Made by a program: the position numbers and the translations under genes. From a virus: DNA of 64,000 nucleotides. The stretch is from IMG/VR virus record IMGVR_UViG_3300028195_000197, positions 1 through 64,000 of that record. The stretch is one strand, 5' to 3'. The notes beneath the pieces were generated by a model. The model was given only the letters and a program-made list of their open reading frames with translations. It did no database searches and had not been told where the DNA came from. Position 1 is the first letter of the stretch; each line of letters starts with the position of its first letter. Shown in pieces: positions 9,237 to 17,259 of the stretch.

Positions 9237-10152
9237 TTTGATACCATTTCACAGTTTTCTCTAATCCTTCTTGTAAGGATGTGCTAGGTGTCCAACCAAG
9301 GACTTCTTTTACACGATCACAATTAACATGCTGATTAGGAATTTCTCCTCTTAGTTGGTGTTCAAAATTTATAAATAAATCATTCCTTACAAGACTTATA
9401 ATCATCTTTACAATATCCCCCACAGAAGTAGCACATTCTGCACCAAAATTGAATACATTATAATCCTTCTCGTACCCATATTCAGCAGCAAGTGCATATC
9501 CATCTACAATATCCTTCACATAGACGTAATCTCTTAGATTTGTACCGTCTCCTCTAATAACGGGGTTCTTTCCATCTACCAACCTTTTTACTGTTCTAGG
9601 AACAATTCTCTCTAAGTGGGGGTCACCTTCACCATACACATTAGCATTTCTGATAATGGTTGTAGGAACATTAAAGAATCTGGCATACATAGTTGCCAGG
9701 TTATCTCCACATAATTTAGACACGTTGTAGGGATGGTCTAATCCTAACAAATCACTTGTATCTTCTATGAAAGGGGTGTCCCCATAAACTTTATCTGTAG
9801 AGATATGTACATAACCACCTACTCCAATCTTATTCAGGACAGAGAGAAGATTGTAAGTCCCTCGTATATTCACATCTAATGTCTCATACTCCATCTCTCC
9901 AGCAATTCCTACAATGGGCTGTGCCGCTAAATGGAATACGATGTCTGGTTTCAGGTCTTCCAATGCGTCAGAGAAGGATTCTAAATCAAGCAAATCTCCA
10001 AACAATTTCCAAGTATTAGGACGTTTAGATTCTTTTATGTGAATAAACTCAGTGACTTCTGCTCCAGAGTTTAATAGCTTAGTGACTAAATGATTACCGA
10101 TAAACCCTGTAGCTCCAGTAACTAGCACTTTTTTATCTTTCCAGAAAGTCAT
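9220..10152 (-). CDS. rfbG: CDP-glucose 4,6-dehydratase-like extended SDR, 310 aa
   Basis: Seen in the sequence are LVTGATGFIGNHL at the N-terminus, IVFHLAAQPIVG, STDKVYGD, catalytic YNVSKLCGD, and RIVPRTVKRLVDGKNPVIRG-type donor contacts. The HLAAQP and STDKVYGD signatures together are typical of CDP-glucose 4,6-dehydratase, and the next-door RfbH makes that substrate likely. dTDP- or GDP-sugar dehydratase activity cannot be excluded by eye. It overlaps the downstream SDR gene by 17 nt. Confidence 0.82.
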   Translation of the reverse strand: MTFWKDKKVLVTGATGFIGNHLVTKLLNSGAEVTEFIHIKESKRPNTWKLFGDLLDLESFSDALEDLKPDIVFHLAAQPIVGIAGEMEYETLDVNIRGTYNLLSVLNKIGVGGYVHISTDKVYGDTPFIEDTSDLLGLDHPYNVSKLCGDNLATMYARFFNVPTTIIRNANVYGEGDPHLERIVPRTVKRLVDGKNPVIRGDGTNLRDYVYVKDIVDGYALAAEYGYEKDYNVFNFGAECATSVGDIVKMIISLVRNDLFINFEHQLRGEIPNQHVNCDRVKEVLGWTPSTSLQEGLEKTVKWYQNEFKN

Positions 10153-10156
10153 AATA

Positions 10157-10534
10157 TTACCTATTCACTGGTTGATGTTTGTTATTATCAGTATGATGTT
10201 TACAAACAAGTAAAGCTCCTTGTGAACTACCATGCTGCTTATAGGCATCGTAATTTACTACTACAGCAGGAGAGCCACACGTACAAAACAATACCCATCC
10301 TAACTTTCTGGCATCTCTATAAACGAAATGATTATCATAAGGAGTACATTTCACTTTACCAATTGAAGGAATGAATACATGTTCTTGCCTAACAAATTCC
10401 TTTCCGTCAGATGTAACTCTATTCAAATCTCCACGATGATGTATTATATTAGGAGGCTTTGCTGTTTTCATAGCAACTTCAATTGGTGATAGGTCTGTAG
10501 ATGCCTTGGGAGAACCACCATTATTTTTACTCAT
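10157..10534 (-). CDS. Hypothetical Cys/His protein, 125 aa
   Basis: The C-terminal third contains FCTCG and a later LVCKHHTDNNKH, which could form one zinc site. The N-terminal half is polar with no membrane segment. It lies inside the sugar operon between the CDP-glucose dehydratase and a glycosyltransferase, overlapping the latter's end by 8 nt. No family is recognised. Confidence 0.65.
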   Translation of the reverse strand: MSKNNGGSPKASTDLSPIEVAMKTAKPPNIIHHRGDLNRVTSDGKEFVRQEHVFIPSIGKVKCTPYDNHFVYRDARKLGWVLFCTCGSPAVVVNYDAYKQHGSSQGALLVCKHHTDNNKHQPVNR

Positions 10535-11471
10535 CCAATCTAAACTCCTTCAACACTTTACTAACAAGTGCATCATAGGTAAAATCTTCCATGTTAACTT
10601 TATTATATGCAGCAAGAGCAATCTCTTCTGCTTCGTGTGGACTATTCAATGCCCACTGCACTCTAAGAACTGCTTCATCTAAATTATCAAATCCTAAATA
10701 ATGATGACCTTCTTTGAAGCCGAATCTTTCTAAATCATCGCACCTATCAATGATGGGGCAGAGTTTCATTGCCATCAATTCAAATACACGAGCGTTCAAA
10801 TCCCCCAAAGATGACCAATTCAATCCCAATTTCGCTCGATTATTCAGTTCTCGATATTCATCAAATATTGGCCCATTCTCAAATAGAACAGAAACACCTA
10901 ATGAACGTAACTTGTTTACCCAATCAACTCTTTGCTGGTAAGGCATACCAATAAGAACAGCGTCAGTATCCTTTTCAATCTCTGTCATAGGATAATGCAC
11001 ATCAGGGTCAAACGCATAATGCAGTAAAACATCATCACCTTGAGCGTATTTGGGATGCATATTAAAAAATTTGTCAGATATGTTTCTGGAGTGAGTATAG
11101 TCAAGACAATGCCCATCCGTACCTACCGAAGCAACAAATCCATCAGTAGGTTTATCTACAAAATCTGCCCCTGCATTGATAGTGATTACCAAATCTGGAA
11201 TCCATGAACCTAGTTGCGCTTTTACCAGCGCATAAGGAACACGAACATTTGGCTTAAATGGAGTTACAATTGTAGGAGGCTTTGCGTATTTTTCTAATAC
11301 ACTCATCCCACCCAGCCAAGGAATCCAACTGCCAGTATATGCTCCACAGTTTTTGAAGTCTATGTTAGGATTTCTCTTGAAAGCGTTTTCCCAGTATCGA
11401 GACATTGAAAGTGGATACCAATCTGATAAGCACAATACCTTTATTTTTTCTTTCGGAATTCCGTGCATCAT
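10527..11471 (-). CDS. CgeB-like GT-B glycosyltransferase, 314 aa
   Basis: The C-terminal half has RAKLGLNWSSLGDLNARVFE, ELMAMKLCPI and GHHYLGFDNLDEAV, the arrangement of the CgeB/DUF3880 type group 1 transferases (R-x-F-E-x-x-A). The N-terminus VLCLSDWYP begins the first Rossmann domain. I chose ATG 11471, which overlaps the upstream stop as ATGA; an in-frame ATG at 11483 also exists. Confidence 0.8.
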   Translation of the reverse strand: MMHGIPKEKIKVLCLSDWYPLSMSRYWENAFKRNPNIDFKNCGAYTGSWIPWLGGMSVLEKYAKPPTIVTPFKPNVRVPYALVKAQLGSWIPDLVITINAGADFVDKPTDGFVASVGTDGHCLDYTHSRNISDKFFNMHPKYAQGDDVLLHYAFDPDVHYPMTEIEKDTDAVLIGMPYQQRVDWVNKLRSLGVSVLFENGPIFDEYRELNNRAKLGLNWSSLGDLNARVFELMAMKLCPIIDRCDDLERFGFKEGHHYLGFDNLDEAVLRVQWALNSPHEAEEIALAAYNKVNMEDFTYDALVSKVLKEFRLDE

Positions 11472-12139
11472 TTTGTCGCCCATTTTTCTCTAAACTTTTC
11501 CTGATTTATTCTTGTACCTTTCTGTCTATCTTCCCCATATCCTATAGTCTTGCCTCCAAGGTGCATCACAACTTCTGGAGAGAGTGACCATAGATCGTAA
11601 CCCTTTTCTAAAGCTGTTGTAGAAATATCTACATCTTCAAAATCGTTAGGAGCATATCTAGTATCAAAATATCCTAATTCTTCCCAACCTTCTTTAGTAG
11701 TTGCCAGAACAAATCCTTCTGCATAAGGGAATACTTTACCATCAAACTCATTCCATCCAGTAGTCTCAGTATATATTTTTCCACTGATTAATGTTTTTGG
11801 ACATTTTTCTAATCTCTTTTCAATTTCTTCAAAGAAACCTTTGTAAACCCTAACATCCGTTGATGCTAAAATAACCACATCTCCAGACGCTTCTTTTAGC
11901 CCCTTATTAGAAGTTAGAAGAAATCCCAAATTTTTTTCGTTGTGGATGACAGAAATATTCAACATACCACTTCCTAACCACCAAAAAATACCGCCCCTAA
12001 ATCCATCTTCTGTACTTTTGTCATCTACAATAATTATATCTAAAGTATCTTTACTTCCTTTAGTATTATATATATCAAACAAAAGTTGATGAAGTAGTGC
12101 CCAATTGTTATAAGCAGGAATGACTACAGTAGTTTTCAC
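11468..12139 (-). CDS. Family 2 glycosyltransferase, 223 aa
   Basis: TVVIPAYNNWALLHQLLFDI and IIIVDDKSTEDGF form the nucleotide-binding half. VVILASTDVRVYKGFFEE supplies the DxD-like acidic motif, and DFEDVDISTTALEKGYDLW is the ED-type catalytic region. It overlaps both neighbours by 4 nt. Confidence 0.88.
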   Translation of the reverse strand: MKTTVVIPAYNNWALLHQLLFDIYNTKGSKDTLDIIIVDDKSTEDGFRGGIFWWLGSGMLNISVIHNEKNLGFLLTSNKGLKEASGDVVILASTDVRVYKGFFEEIEKRLEKCPKTLISGKIYTETTGWNEFDGKVFPYAEGFVLATTKEGWEELGYFDTRYAPNDFEDVDISTTALEKGYDLWSLSPEVVMHLGGKTIGYGEDRQKGTRINQEKFREKWATK

Positions 12140-12948
12140 AGCAACTCCAATCCATCTCTATAAGAATACTGAGGCAATCCAAGTTTAGCAGAAAGAGATA
12201 CGTCTAAACCTGCTTTATGTGGTCTAGGAGCAAATTCTTTCTTGTCTTTTCTGTGAGTGGATGATGTAGGCAAAAGACTTCCGCAATCAAGAAAATGTCT
12301 TGCCATAAAGTCCACCCAACTTACAGTCTGGCTTCCAGAAATATGCAGTATTTTTGGCATCTTCTCTATATTATCAACATAATACAAAAGACTCTCAACA
12401 AAATGCTCTATGTGCATAAATGAGCGATACATGAAAGTAGGATAGGATTCTTGTAATGGATAAATTCTGTCTGTGTCAAATAAATAGCTAGTGCGAACAA
12501 CTTTCATGTTGTCGTACTCACCAGCCATATACTCACCAGATAATTTAGTTCTACCATATTGGTTTACAGGAACACGCCTATAGTAGTCTTCTTTATATGG
12601 CCCTTTCTTTATCCATCTTTTCAAAGGAAAATCAAAGTAACTTTTACCGCTAAACACATGATCGGTTGATAAAATGATTGTTGGGATACCCAGTTTACTG
12701 GTTACTTCTCCAAGATTGAATATCCCCATAACATTTACGTTGAACATATCTTTGAAATTCTTGTCGTCCTCACACCATTCAGGAGATGACTTAGAAGCAA
12801 GAGAGACGACCACATCACACTTACATGATGTAATCGCCTTCTCTACACTTTTTTCGTTTCTAATGTCACAGTCTAAAGGAACATATCCTTCTTGTTTCAA
12901 TAACTCTGTGCCAACCCTACCAGTATGCCCAATAACTGCTATTTTCAT
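12136..12948 (-). CDS. RmlD-like NDP-4-keto sugar reductase, 270 aa
   Basis: KIAVIGHTGRVG (NADPH loop), ILSTDHVFSG (RmlD STDYVF-type motif) and catalytic NQYGRTKLSGE (YxxxK) identify the RmlD substrate-binding SDR family at its usual length (about 280-300 aa). It is expected to reduce a 4-keto-6-deoxy sugar nucleotide. No RmlA, RmlB or RmlC is visible, so it may act on the CDP-sugar made by the neighbouring genes or on host dTDP intermediates. Confidence 0.85.
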   Translation of the reverse strand: MKIAVIGHTGRVGTELLKQEGYVPLDCDIRNEKSVEKAITSCKCDVVVSLASKSSPEWCEDDKNFKDMFNVNVMGIFNLGEVTSKLGIPTIILSTDHVFSGKSYFDFPLKRWIKKGPYKEDYYRRVPVNQYGRTKLSGEYMAGEYDNMKVVRTSYLFDTDRIYPLQESYPTFMYRSFMHIEHFVESLLYYVDNIEKMPKILHISGSQTVSWVDFMARHFLDCGSLLPTSSTHRKDKKEFAPRPHKAGLDVSLSAKLGLPQYSYRDGLELL

Positions 12949-12970
12949 TTTATCTTCTCTTTATATTAGT

Positions 12971-13171
12971 TTACCCTTTTGCGGCAGAAAGACTAACCGC
13001 CTTATTTGTCTTAAACCGCAAGGCTGCCACAATAATGGCTATACCAATACCTACCCATTCAGACACATCTGCTCCAGGGGTGTAATCCGCATATCCGAAC
13101 AATCCCGCTACTTGTAATAGCGCGTATAAAATAGAAAACCAAAGAGTTTTACTCTCATTCCAACTTTTCAT
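12971..13171 (-). CDS. Small membrane protein, possible holin, 66 aa
   Basis: It has two hydrophobic segments: LWFSILYALLQVAGLFGYA (about residues 9-28) and WVGIGIAIIVAALRF (about 39-53). A charged C-terminus follows. The size and topology resemble small two-span phage holins and related unassigned phage membrane proteins. It is first in a long late-type operon but has no adjacent lysin; the GH25 gene is elsewhere at 21425-23371. Confidence 0.65.
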   Translation of the reverse strand: MKSWNESKTLWFSILYALLQVAGLFGYADYTPGADVSEWVGIGIAIIVAALRFKTNKAVSLSAAKG

Positions 13172-13413
13172 TACATTGCTCCCGTTTCATGTAAATTTAC
13201 ATTAGTTTGCGATGCTAAAAAGAAACGCTTTTTACGTTTCCCGCAGCACGCTTTCGTATCAATTGCCAATATTTTGCCTAAATCACCTTCCTTTACCCAT
13301 CCCAATGAAACATGATTTCTAGGTGTCCAGATATACACAGTTTCCCCCACTTTCACGCTATGTCCGTTTTCATTATAATGTTGCGTAGCTACATAACCAT
13401 CTCTTTTCACCAT
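13171..13413 (-). CDS. Hypothetical protein, 80 aa, predicted leaderless
   Basis: ATG 13413 is preferred: it lies 6 nt after the -10 box TATACT (13425-13420), leaving no room for a ribosome-binding site. The longer frame to 13431 would start inside the promoter. The product has an SH3-like beta pattern (GETVYIWTPRNHVSLGWVKEGDLGKILAID) and a CCGKRKKR basic patch. It overlaps the next gene by 1 nt (TAATG). No family is assigned. Confidence 0.65.
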   Translation of the reverse strand: MVKRDGYVATQHYNENGHSVKVGETVYIWTPRNHVSLGWVKEGDLGKILAIDTKACCGKRKKRFFLASQTNVNLHETGAM

Positions 13414-13425
13414 AAAGACAGTATA
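13414..13425 (-). promoter_or_regulatory. Promoter of the sugar operon (extended -10)
   Basis: Minus-strand TTGTGGTATACT matches the TGTGGTATTAT type box found in the divergent cassettes. No good -35 or TTAATCT element is seen at the usual distance. The ATG at 13413 begins 6 nt after the box. Confidence 0.5.
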
Positions 13426-13453
13426 CCACAAAATTACTCTGAAGTATAAGAAT

Positions 13454-13702
13454 TTAGTAAGAATGTATAACAGACTTCATTCGCTGTATAGATTCTTTAA
13501 ATGCCGCCGCATTTATCATAAGAGTTCCTGTAACGTACTCAGAAACTACTTTTTCAAAATCAACTCTTCCATTGTCTCTAAAATAAAATACCTGATGTCT
13601 AGGGTCTGACTTATCTGCATGACTATAAAATCCACCTAGAGCTATCAAAGCAGAAGCCAGGTAAATATCTTTGGTTTCAAAATCTTCTCTTTTATCTTTC
13701 AT
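13454..13702 (-). CDS. DUF5659-like protein, 82 aa
   Basis: The pattern TKDIYLASALIALGGF...VFYFRDNGRVDFEKVVSEYVTG...FKESIQRMKSVIHSY matches the DUF5659 fold found in many phages and small bacterial genomes. That fold has an opening helix, two strands, and a closing helix ending in (K/R)xhhh. Function is unknown. AAGGAA precedes the ATG, directly after the terminator at 13724-13760. Confidence 0.7.
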   Translation of the reverse strand: MKDKREDFETKDIYLASALIALGGFYSHADKSDPRHQVFYFRDNGRVDFEKVVSEYVTGTLMINAAAFKESIQRMKSVIHSY

Positions 13703-13723
13703 ATAAATTCCTTATTAAAATGA

Positions 13724-13760
13724 AAACACCTTACTAATATAATAATTTAGTAAGGTGTTT
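13724..13760 (-). terminator. Rho-independent terminator
   Basis: A 14-bp stem AAACACCTTACTAA / TTAGTAAGGTGTTT with a 9-nt loop is followed on the minus strand by TTTTCATTTT. It ends the transcript carrying the gene at 13785-14072. Confidence 0.88.
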
Positions 13761-13784
13761 ATATCAAGCATATGAATTTATATT

Positions 13785-14072
13785 CTAATCAAACATCCCT
13801 ACAGTTTCACTAAAATCCATAGTCTGAGATAAGCAGAGATTAGGCTTTTTATATAATGGTCTAGGTCTCAAACCATGAGAAATATCTTGTGTAAACGTAG
13901 GGTTTACACCAAATAATTTACATTTCCTAGTTGTTCTATTGAAATAATCGCATGGTGTAACATAATCAGTTTCATCTCGTTCTTCACATAATCTGCCAGA
14001 AGGAACAAACTTCTTAGAGTAGTCTACATCTTTTCTACCTAACCTTCGTTCATGTGTGATATTCAATTCCAT
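13785..14072 (-). CDS. Hypothetical protein, 95 aa
   Basis: This soluble protein contains Cys residues at CEERDETDYVTPCDYFNRTTRKC that could form a metal site, and a C-terminal acidic tail. GGAGAAAAT precedes the ATG. It is last in a small operon closed by the terminator at 13724-13760. Not recognised. Confidence 0.65.
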   Translation of the reverse strand: MELNITHERRLGRKDVDYSKKFVPSGRLCEERDETDYVTPCDYFNRTTRKCKLFGVNPTFTQDISHGLRPRPLYKKPNLCLSQTMDFSETVGMFD

Positions 14073-14081
14073 ATTTTCTCC

Positions 14082-14240
14082 TTATCCAATTAATATAGGT
14101 AATACGATCTCAGGAACTTCCTGGCTTACTTGTGACGTAATAAAAATATACATGACTGTAACTATTAGTATTCCACAGAAAACACCAGAGATGAAGACTG
14201 TGAAATAGCGGAGGAATTTGGTTATTAGCTTTGTATTCAT
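14082..14240 (-). CDS. Small single-span membrane protein, 52 aa
   Basis: Reading from ATG 14240 gives MNTKLITKFLRYFTVFISGV followed by a hydrophobic stretch to about residue 34 and a soluble tail SQEVPEIVLPILIG. One clear membrane helix with positive residues before it fits an N-in topology. A GGAG lies 12 nt upstream, which is distant. It sits 9 nt before the next gene. Confidence 0.6.
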   Translation of the reverse strand: MNTKLITKFLRYFTVFISGVFCGILIVTVMYIFITSQVSQEVPEIVLPILIG

Positions 14241-14331
14241 ACTTATCTAAGTCTCCAAGTAAGTGTAGGTACAAAATATATCCTATAATTACACTTTTAT
14301 CCTTATTTGACAATAAGGATTACCGTTATTA

Positions 14332-14631
14332 TCACTTTATCGGAAGTTTGACGGTAATAACTCCTGATCCTTCACAAGTAACGCAATCACAACCACCAAA
14401 CGGGTCAGGTGACCCTAAAATATCTTTACCGCTACCGCCACAATCGTCACACTCTTCATATACATCTTCGCACCAACGACAAGCGTATTTTTCAAACCTA
14501 CGCATTTGGTCATCACAATTCAAGCATGTTGCATCATCTATACTTACACTATTCTCGCAAAAATAACATACAACATTCATCGCTATTCGATCTGGAGGCA
14601 TCCTAGTATCTTCTATATCTCTATCATTCAT
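14332..14631 (-). CDS. DnaJ-type zinc-finger protein, 99 aa
   Basis: The second half carries CDDCGGSGKDI and CVTCEGSGVI, repeats of the CxxCxGxG type that bind zinc in DnaJ. Further Cys pairs (CYFCE, CLNCD, CRWCED) lie upstream, giving up to two or three zinc sites. There is no J domain. It follows the promoter at 14650-14681 and an AAAGGAG site. Confidence 0.75.
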   Translation of the reverse strand: MNDRDIEDTRMPPDRIAMNVVCYFCENSVSIDDATCLNCDDQMRRFEKYACRWCEDVYEECDDCGGSGKDILGSPDPFGGCDCVTCEGSGVITVKLPIK

Positions 14632-14649
14632 AATCTTCTCCTTTCCTGC

Positions 14650-14681
14650 ATTTTACACCATTTATTCTTTATTAAGGTTAA
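14650..14681 (-). promoter_or_regulatory. Phage promoter TTAACCT-N19-TAAAAT
   Basis: Minus strand: TTAACCT at 14681-14675, 19 nt, TAAAAT at 14655-14650. This is the recurring promoter type described in the findings. It drives 14631. Confidence 0.65.
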
Positions 14682-14683
14682 AA

Positions 14684-14950
14684 TTAGATTGGGGATTTTT
14701 CACCTATTGCACCTTTAAGAGTTTCAGGATGAGCCATTACAATATCTCCCATCTTATAAAAAGAGCTATCTGGTTTGTATTTCTTAGTAATCACCAACTC
14801 TTTCTTACAAAAAGGAGACCACTTTCTACCATACAATTTAGTAAAAAGCCTTTCTTTTATGCTCCTATTTACATATTTTGCAGTATATCCATCTGGCACT
14901 ACTAAATTGCCATCTGATACGAGTTTGAAACCTGCTACATGATTCATCAT
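14684..14950 (-). CDS. Hypothetical protein, 88 aa
   Basis: A small basic soluble protein (VNRSIKERLFTKLYGRKW) with a Cys near residue 52, starting after GGAGAAAATT. It is expressed from the promoter just upstream at 14970-14999. Not recognised. Confidence 0.65.
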   Translation of the reverse strand: MMNHVAGFKLVSDGNLVVPDGYTAKYVNRSIKERLFTKLYGRKWSPFCKKELVITKKYKPDSSFYKMGDIVMAHPETLKGAIGEKSPI

Positions 14951-14969
14951 AATTTTCTCCTTTTCATAT

Positions 14970-14999
14970 ATCTTATCAGAAAATACCTAGGTGCAGATT
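14970..14999 (-). promoter_or_regulatory. Phage promoter AATCT-N19-TAAGAT
   Basis: Minus strand: AATCT at 14999-14995 within a TCTAATTCTAATCT direct repeat, 19 nt, TAAGAT at 14975-14970 preceded by TG. It drives 14950 and lies just past the GIY-YIG stop. Confidence 0.65.
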
Positions 15000-15008
15000 A
15001 GAATTAGA

Positions 15009-15902
15009 TTAGTATTTATCTTCACACAACCATGACTCATATCTAACAACTCTACCAACTGTAGGTTGACTAATACCTCCACATATCTCTCCTATCTCTC
15101 TTTGCGAGTAATTTCCTGTTTTCCATAATCTACGCATCTCTCTAGCAACATCACAATTTATTTTTGAAAGAGCGTGTTCTTCTTCTCGTGGAGCAGAGTT
15201 CTTTATATTTTGTTTATGTGCGCGGGATAAAGTTTTTTCTGGATACTTTGGAACACCTCTACCTAAATCTTTGCGGATAATCTTTCCTATCATAGCAGAA
15301 GACACTCCCCATATATCTCCAATTTCTTGTTGTGTGTAATCTCCAGACATATACAAGTTCTGTACTTCTTTATAGTCGGGTTTTGGTATAAGCAACTCAC
15401 GTTGTTCTGGAACACCTTTTCCTAAATCTTTCTTTACAATTCTACTAACTGTACGCCTACTCACATTATATATTTTACTAATCTTTTTTGTAGAAAGGTT
15501 AGTATCTTTATACAAATTTTGTATCTCTAATTCTTCATCTAAGGTTAAAGCAGAAACCTTTCTTTTCATTTCTTCTGACATAATACGACCTTCTGCATGT
15601 ACATCCGCATATTTAGATAAATTATAATCCTGTCCCCACTCAACTACATTATCCAAATACCATTGCTCTCTATCATATATAGATCCCCTATCTACCACTT
15701 CTTCTAAAATACTAAATTCAAAAGATGTTTCTCCATGAACATTCCATGAGTTCTGCAAAAGCGGATTGGGGTGAGCATTTCTTCTAAGAAAACTTTTATG
15801 ATGATTCCACCTATGTACAATATCTATACTACTCCCAATGTAAATTCTTCCATTCTCTAAGTTTACTATCTTGTATATTCCAGACACATTATTCATATCC
15901 AT
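15009..15902 (-). CDS. GIY-YIG homing endonuclease with HTH repeats, 297 aa
   Basis: The N-terminal GIY-YIG nuclease is clear: SGIYKIVNLENGRIYIGSS, then R-x3-H, and an Asn/Glu region near residue 80. The C-terminal two-thirds holds three HTH-like repeats, each of the form I-x-x-hYK/SGD-(Y)-(T/S)xxxIxxhhxVSxxhhxRhhxxDLG (about residues 115-165, 170-220, 255-290), which would give sequence-specific DNA binding. It sits free-standing behind the major capsid gene and its terminator, typical of a mobile homing gene. Its leader (15908-15996) is highly structured. Confidence 0.9.
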   Translation of the reverse strand: MDMNNVSGIYKIVNLENGRIYIGSSIDIVHRWNHHKSFLRRNAHPNPLLQNSWNVHGETSFEFSILEEVVDRGSIYDREQWYLDNVVEWGQDYNLSKYADVHAEGRIMSEEMKRKVSALTLDEELEIQNLYKDTNLSTKKISKIYNVSRRTVSRIVKKDLGKGVPEQRELLIPKPDYKEVQNLYMSGDYTQQEIGDIWGVSSAMIGKIIRKDLGRGVPKYPEKTLSRAHKQNIKNSAPREEEHALSKINCDVAREMRRLWKTGNYSQREIGEICGGISQPTVGRVVRYESWLCEDKY

Positions 15903-15907
15903 TCCAA

Positions 15908-15996
15908 AACAAATAGCGGCTAATGAAATTCGAGTGTTTGCTTATGACACAAGTTCACTAACCGCTATTTGTTCTCGAAGTCTTATGTCATAAGCA
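15908..15996 (-). other. Structured leader with three crossing complementary pairs
   Basis: On the minus strand the order is P1 TGCTTATGACA (15996-15986), P2 TTCGAG (15979-15974), P3 AACAAATAGCGG (15973-15962). The exact complements then follow in the same order: P1' (15949-15939), P2' (15934-15929), P3' (15919-15908). All 29 pairs are Watson-Crick. The last arm ends 6 nt before the GIY-YIG start codon, so P3 could control its translation. Confidence 0.7.
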
Positions 15997-16001
15997 TAAA
16001 G

Positions 16002-16030
16002 AGTATACCATTAAAATAAAAAGAGTGCAA
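16002..16030 (-). promoter_or_regulatory. Sigma70-like promoter for the GIY-YIG gene
   Basis: -35 TTGCAC (16030-16025) lies within the 3' arm of the capsid terminator, followed by a 17-nt spacer and -10 TATACT (16007-16002). The predicted start falls at the first helix of the structured leader. Confidence 0.6.
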
Positions 16031-16047
16031 GAAATTCTTGCACTCTT
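16021..16047 (-). terminator. Terminator after the major capsid gene
   Basis: A 13-bp perfect inverted repeat AAGAGTGCAAGAA / TTCTTGCACTCTT is followed on the minus strand by TTTTTATTTT. It lies 25 nt past the capsid stop. Confidence 0.9.
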
Positions 16048-16071
16048 AATCTAAATCGGACTAATCTTATC

Positions 16072-17259
16072 TTAATCGTTCGATAAGTGGACTACTGGAC
16101 AGGTTGATACCGATCTCCCACTGAACAAGCTCGTATATTTACCATGAGCGCATCGAGCTTTGGCAACTAGGACAGTTTTCTTCCAAATCTGGAACGCAAT
16201 TGCAGTACATCCAGGAGCTAAGTCCTTGAAAGCCAATGGGATTTGAGTCTTACGGAATATCAAAGGTTCTCCGTTGTGGCTCATACGCAGAGCGTAAAGG
16301 CTGGATTGGAATGTAGTTGCACTTGAAGCTGTGCGAGTAAAGTTACTATCCGCAACAACCATGAGCGTACCGATGCCAGTATTGACTTCACCTGCGAAGT
16401 TGTAACCAGGAACGATGCGACTTCCGTCATTGTGATTTACAAGTTGCGAACCTTGATAACCAAGTTGGAAATATGCGCTCATCATTTCTTGGATGGCAGT
16501 GGGATGACCGAAAACTGCGGTAGGTTTAGCACAACCTTCTGCTAAGAAACGGTCAAAGTTTGCACCAGAGAACGTGCCAGATGCCTCACTCGAAGCGTTT
16601 GTATGTGAGCCATTGCCAGAGGTGATGAGAGTTTCAATGCCATCATATTCGAGAGCGTTAGAGCTTGCGTTACCACGAACTAAGAGGCGATCTTCGCCAT
16701 TCAGTACGAGGGTTGCCATCAAAGCCATTTCTTTTGCTTTCAAATTAGCAACTGCCTGATTAGCTAACGTATTTACACCAGCAACACCAGGAAGTCCTTG
16801 ACCAGCAGGCATAGGCCCGTTCAAACTATCAATACCTACACCAAAACCGCCTTGCGACATGCCTGCTACAGCAGCAGAGTGCATGATGTCAGAAAGGGTT
16901 AGAGATTTGTAAGCGCCAATGTTTTTTAGTGTGGCAGTAACATTATCACCATCATGCTCATAATTTTCAGGGCATGCTCCATCCGCAAATGAAACATAAG
17001 ATGAACCAGAGACAAAAGCAAGTTCATCCATCTCTCGATAAGTAAATGCTTTCAGTCCAGTGCTTTCATCTGGAATAGCCCGAAGCAAATTTACTTCTTC
17101 GCACATAGCGAGTAGTTCAGTCGTGTCTAAGGGGGTAGGGTATTGTGCAGCAAAATCATCAGGAGTAGAAACTCCAGGGAGTACAGGGTCTGTTGCTTTT
17201 GAAACAAATCCCTGTTCTGCTACTTGGTCTTGACCAAGATTTAATACTAATTCAGGCAT
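16072..17259 (-). CDS. Major capsid protein, 395 aa
   Basis: It is located directly after the protease/scaffold gene and before a strong terminator, the usual place of the major head gene. It has its own promoter and a strong AGAAGGAGG site. Higher GC than surrounding genes and an Ala/Gly-rich composition fit high expression. The sequence has an N-terminal disordered part, then a mixed region (LKNIGAYKSLTLSDIMHSAAVAG; VLNGEDRLLVRGN). I see no explicit HK97 motif, so the fold is inferred from position and length. Confidence 0.82.
   Translation of the reverse strand: MPELVLNLGQDQVAEQGFVSKATDPVLPGVSTPDDFAAQYPTPLDTTELLAMCEEVNLLRAIPDESTGLKAFTYREMDELAFVSGSSYVSFADGACPENYEHDGDNVTATLKNIGAYKSLTLSDIMHSAAVAGMSQGGFGVGIDSLNGPMPAGQGLPGVAGVNTLANQAVANLKAKEMALMATLVLNGEDRLLVRGNASSNALEYDGIETLITSGNGSHTNASSEASGTFSGANFDRFLAEGCAKPTAVFGHPTAIQEMMSAYFQLGYQGSQLVNHNDGSRIVPGYNFAGEVNTGIGTLMVVADSNFTRTASSATTFQSSLYALRMSHNGEPLIFRKTQIPLAFKDLAPGCTAIAFQIWKKTVLVAKARCAHGKYTSLFSGRSVSTCPVVHLSND

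Noticed and set aside
14110-14313. Minus-strand frame of 67 codons in the same region as the 14082-14240 gene
   Set aside because: Its start overlaps a hairpin, its product is patchy, and the alternative frame 14082-14240 gives a clean one-span membrane protein in line with the neighbouring operon.
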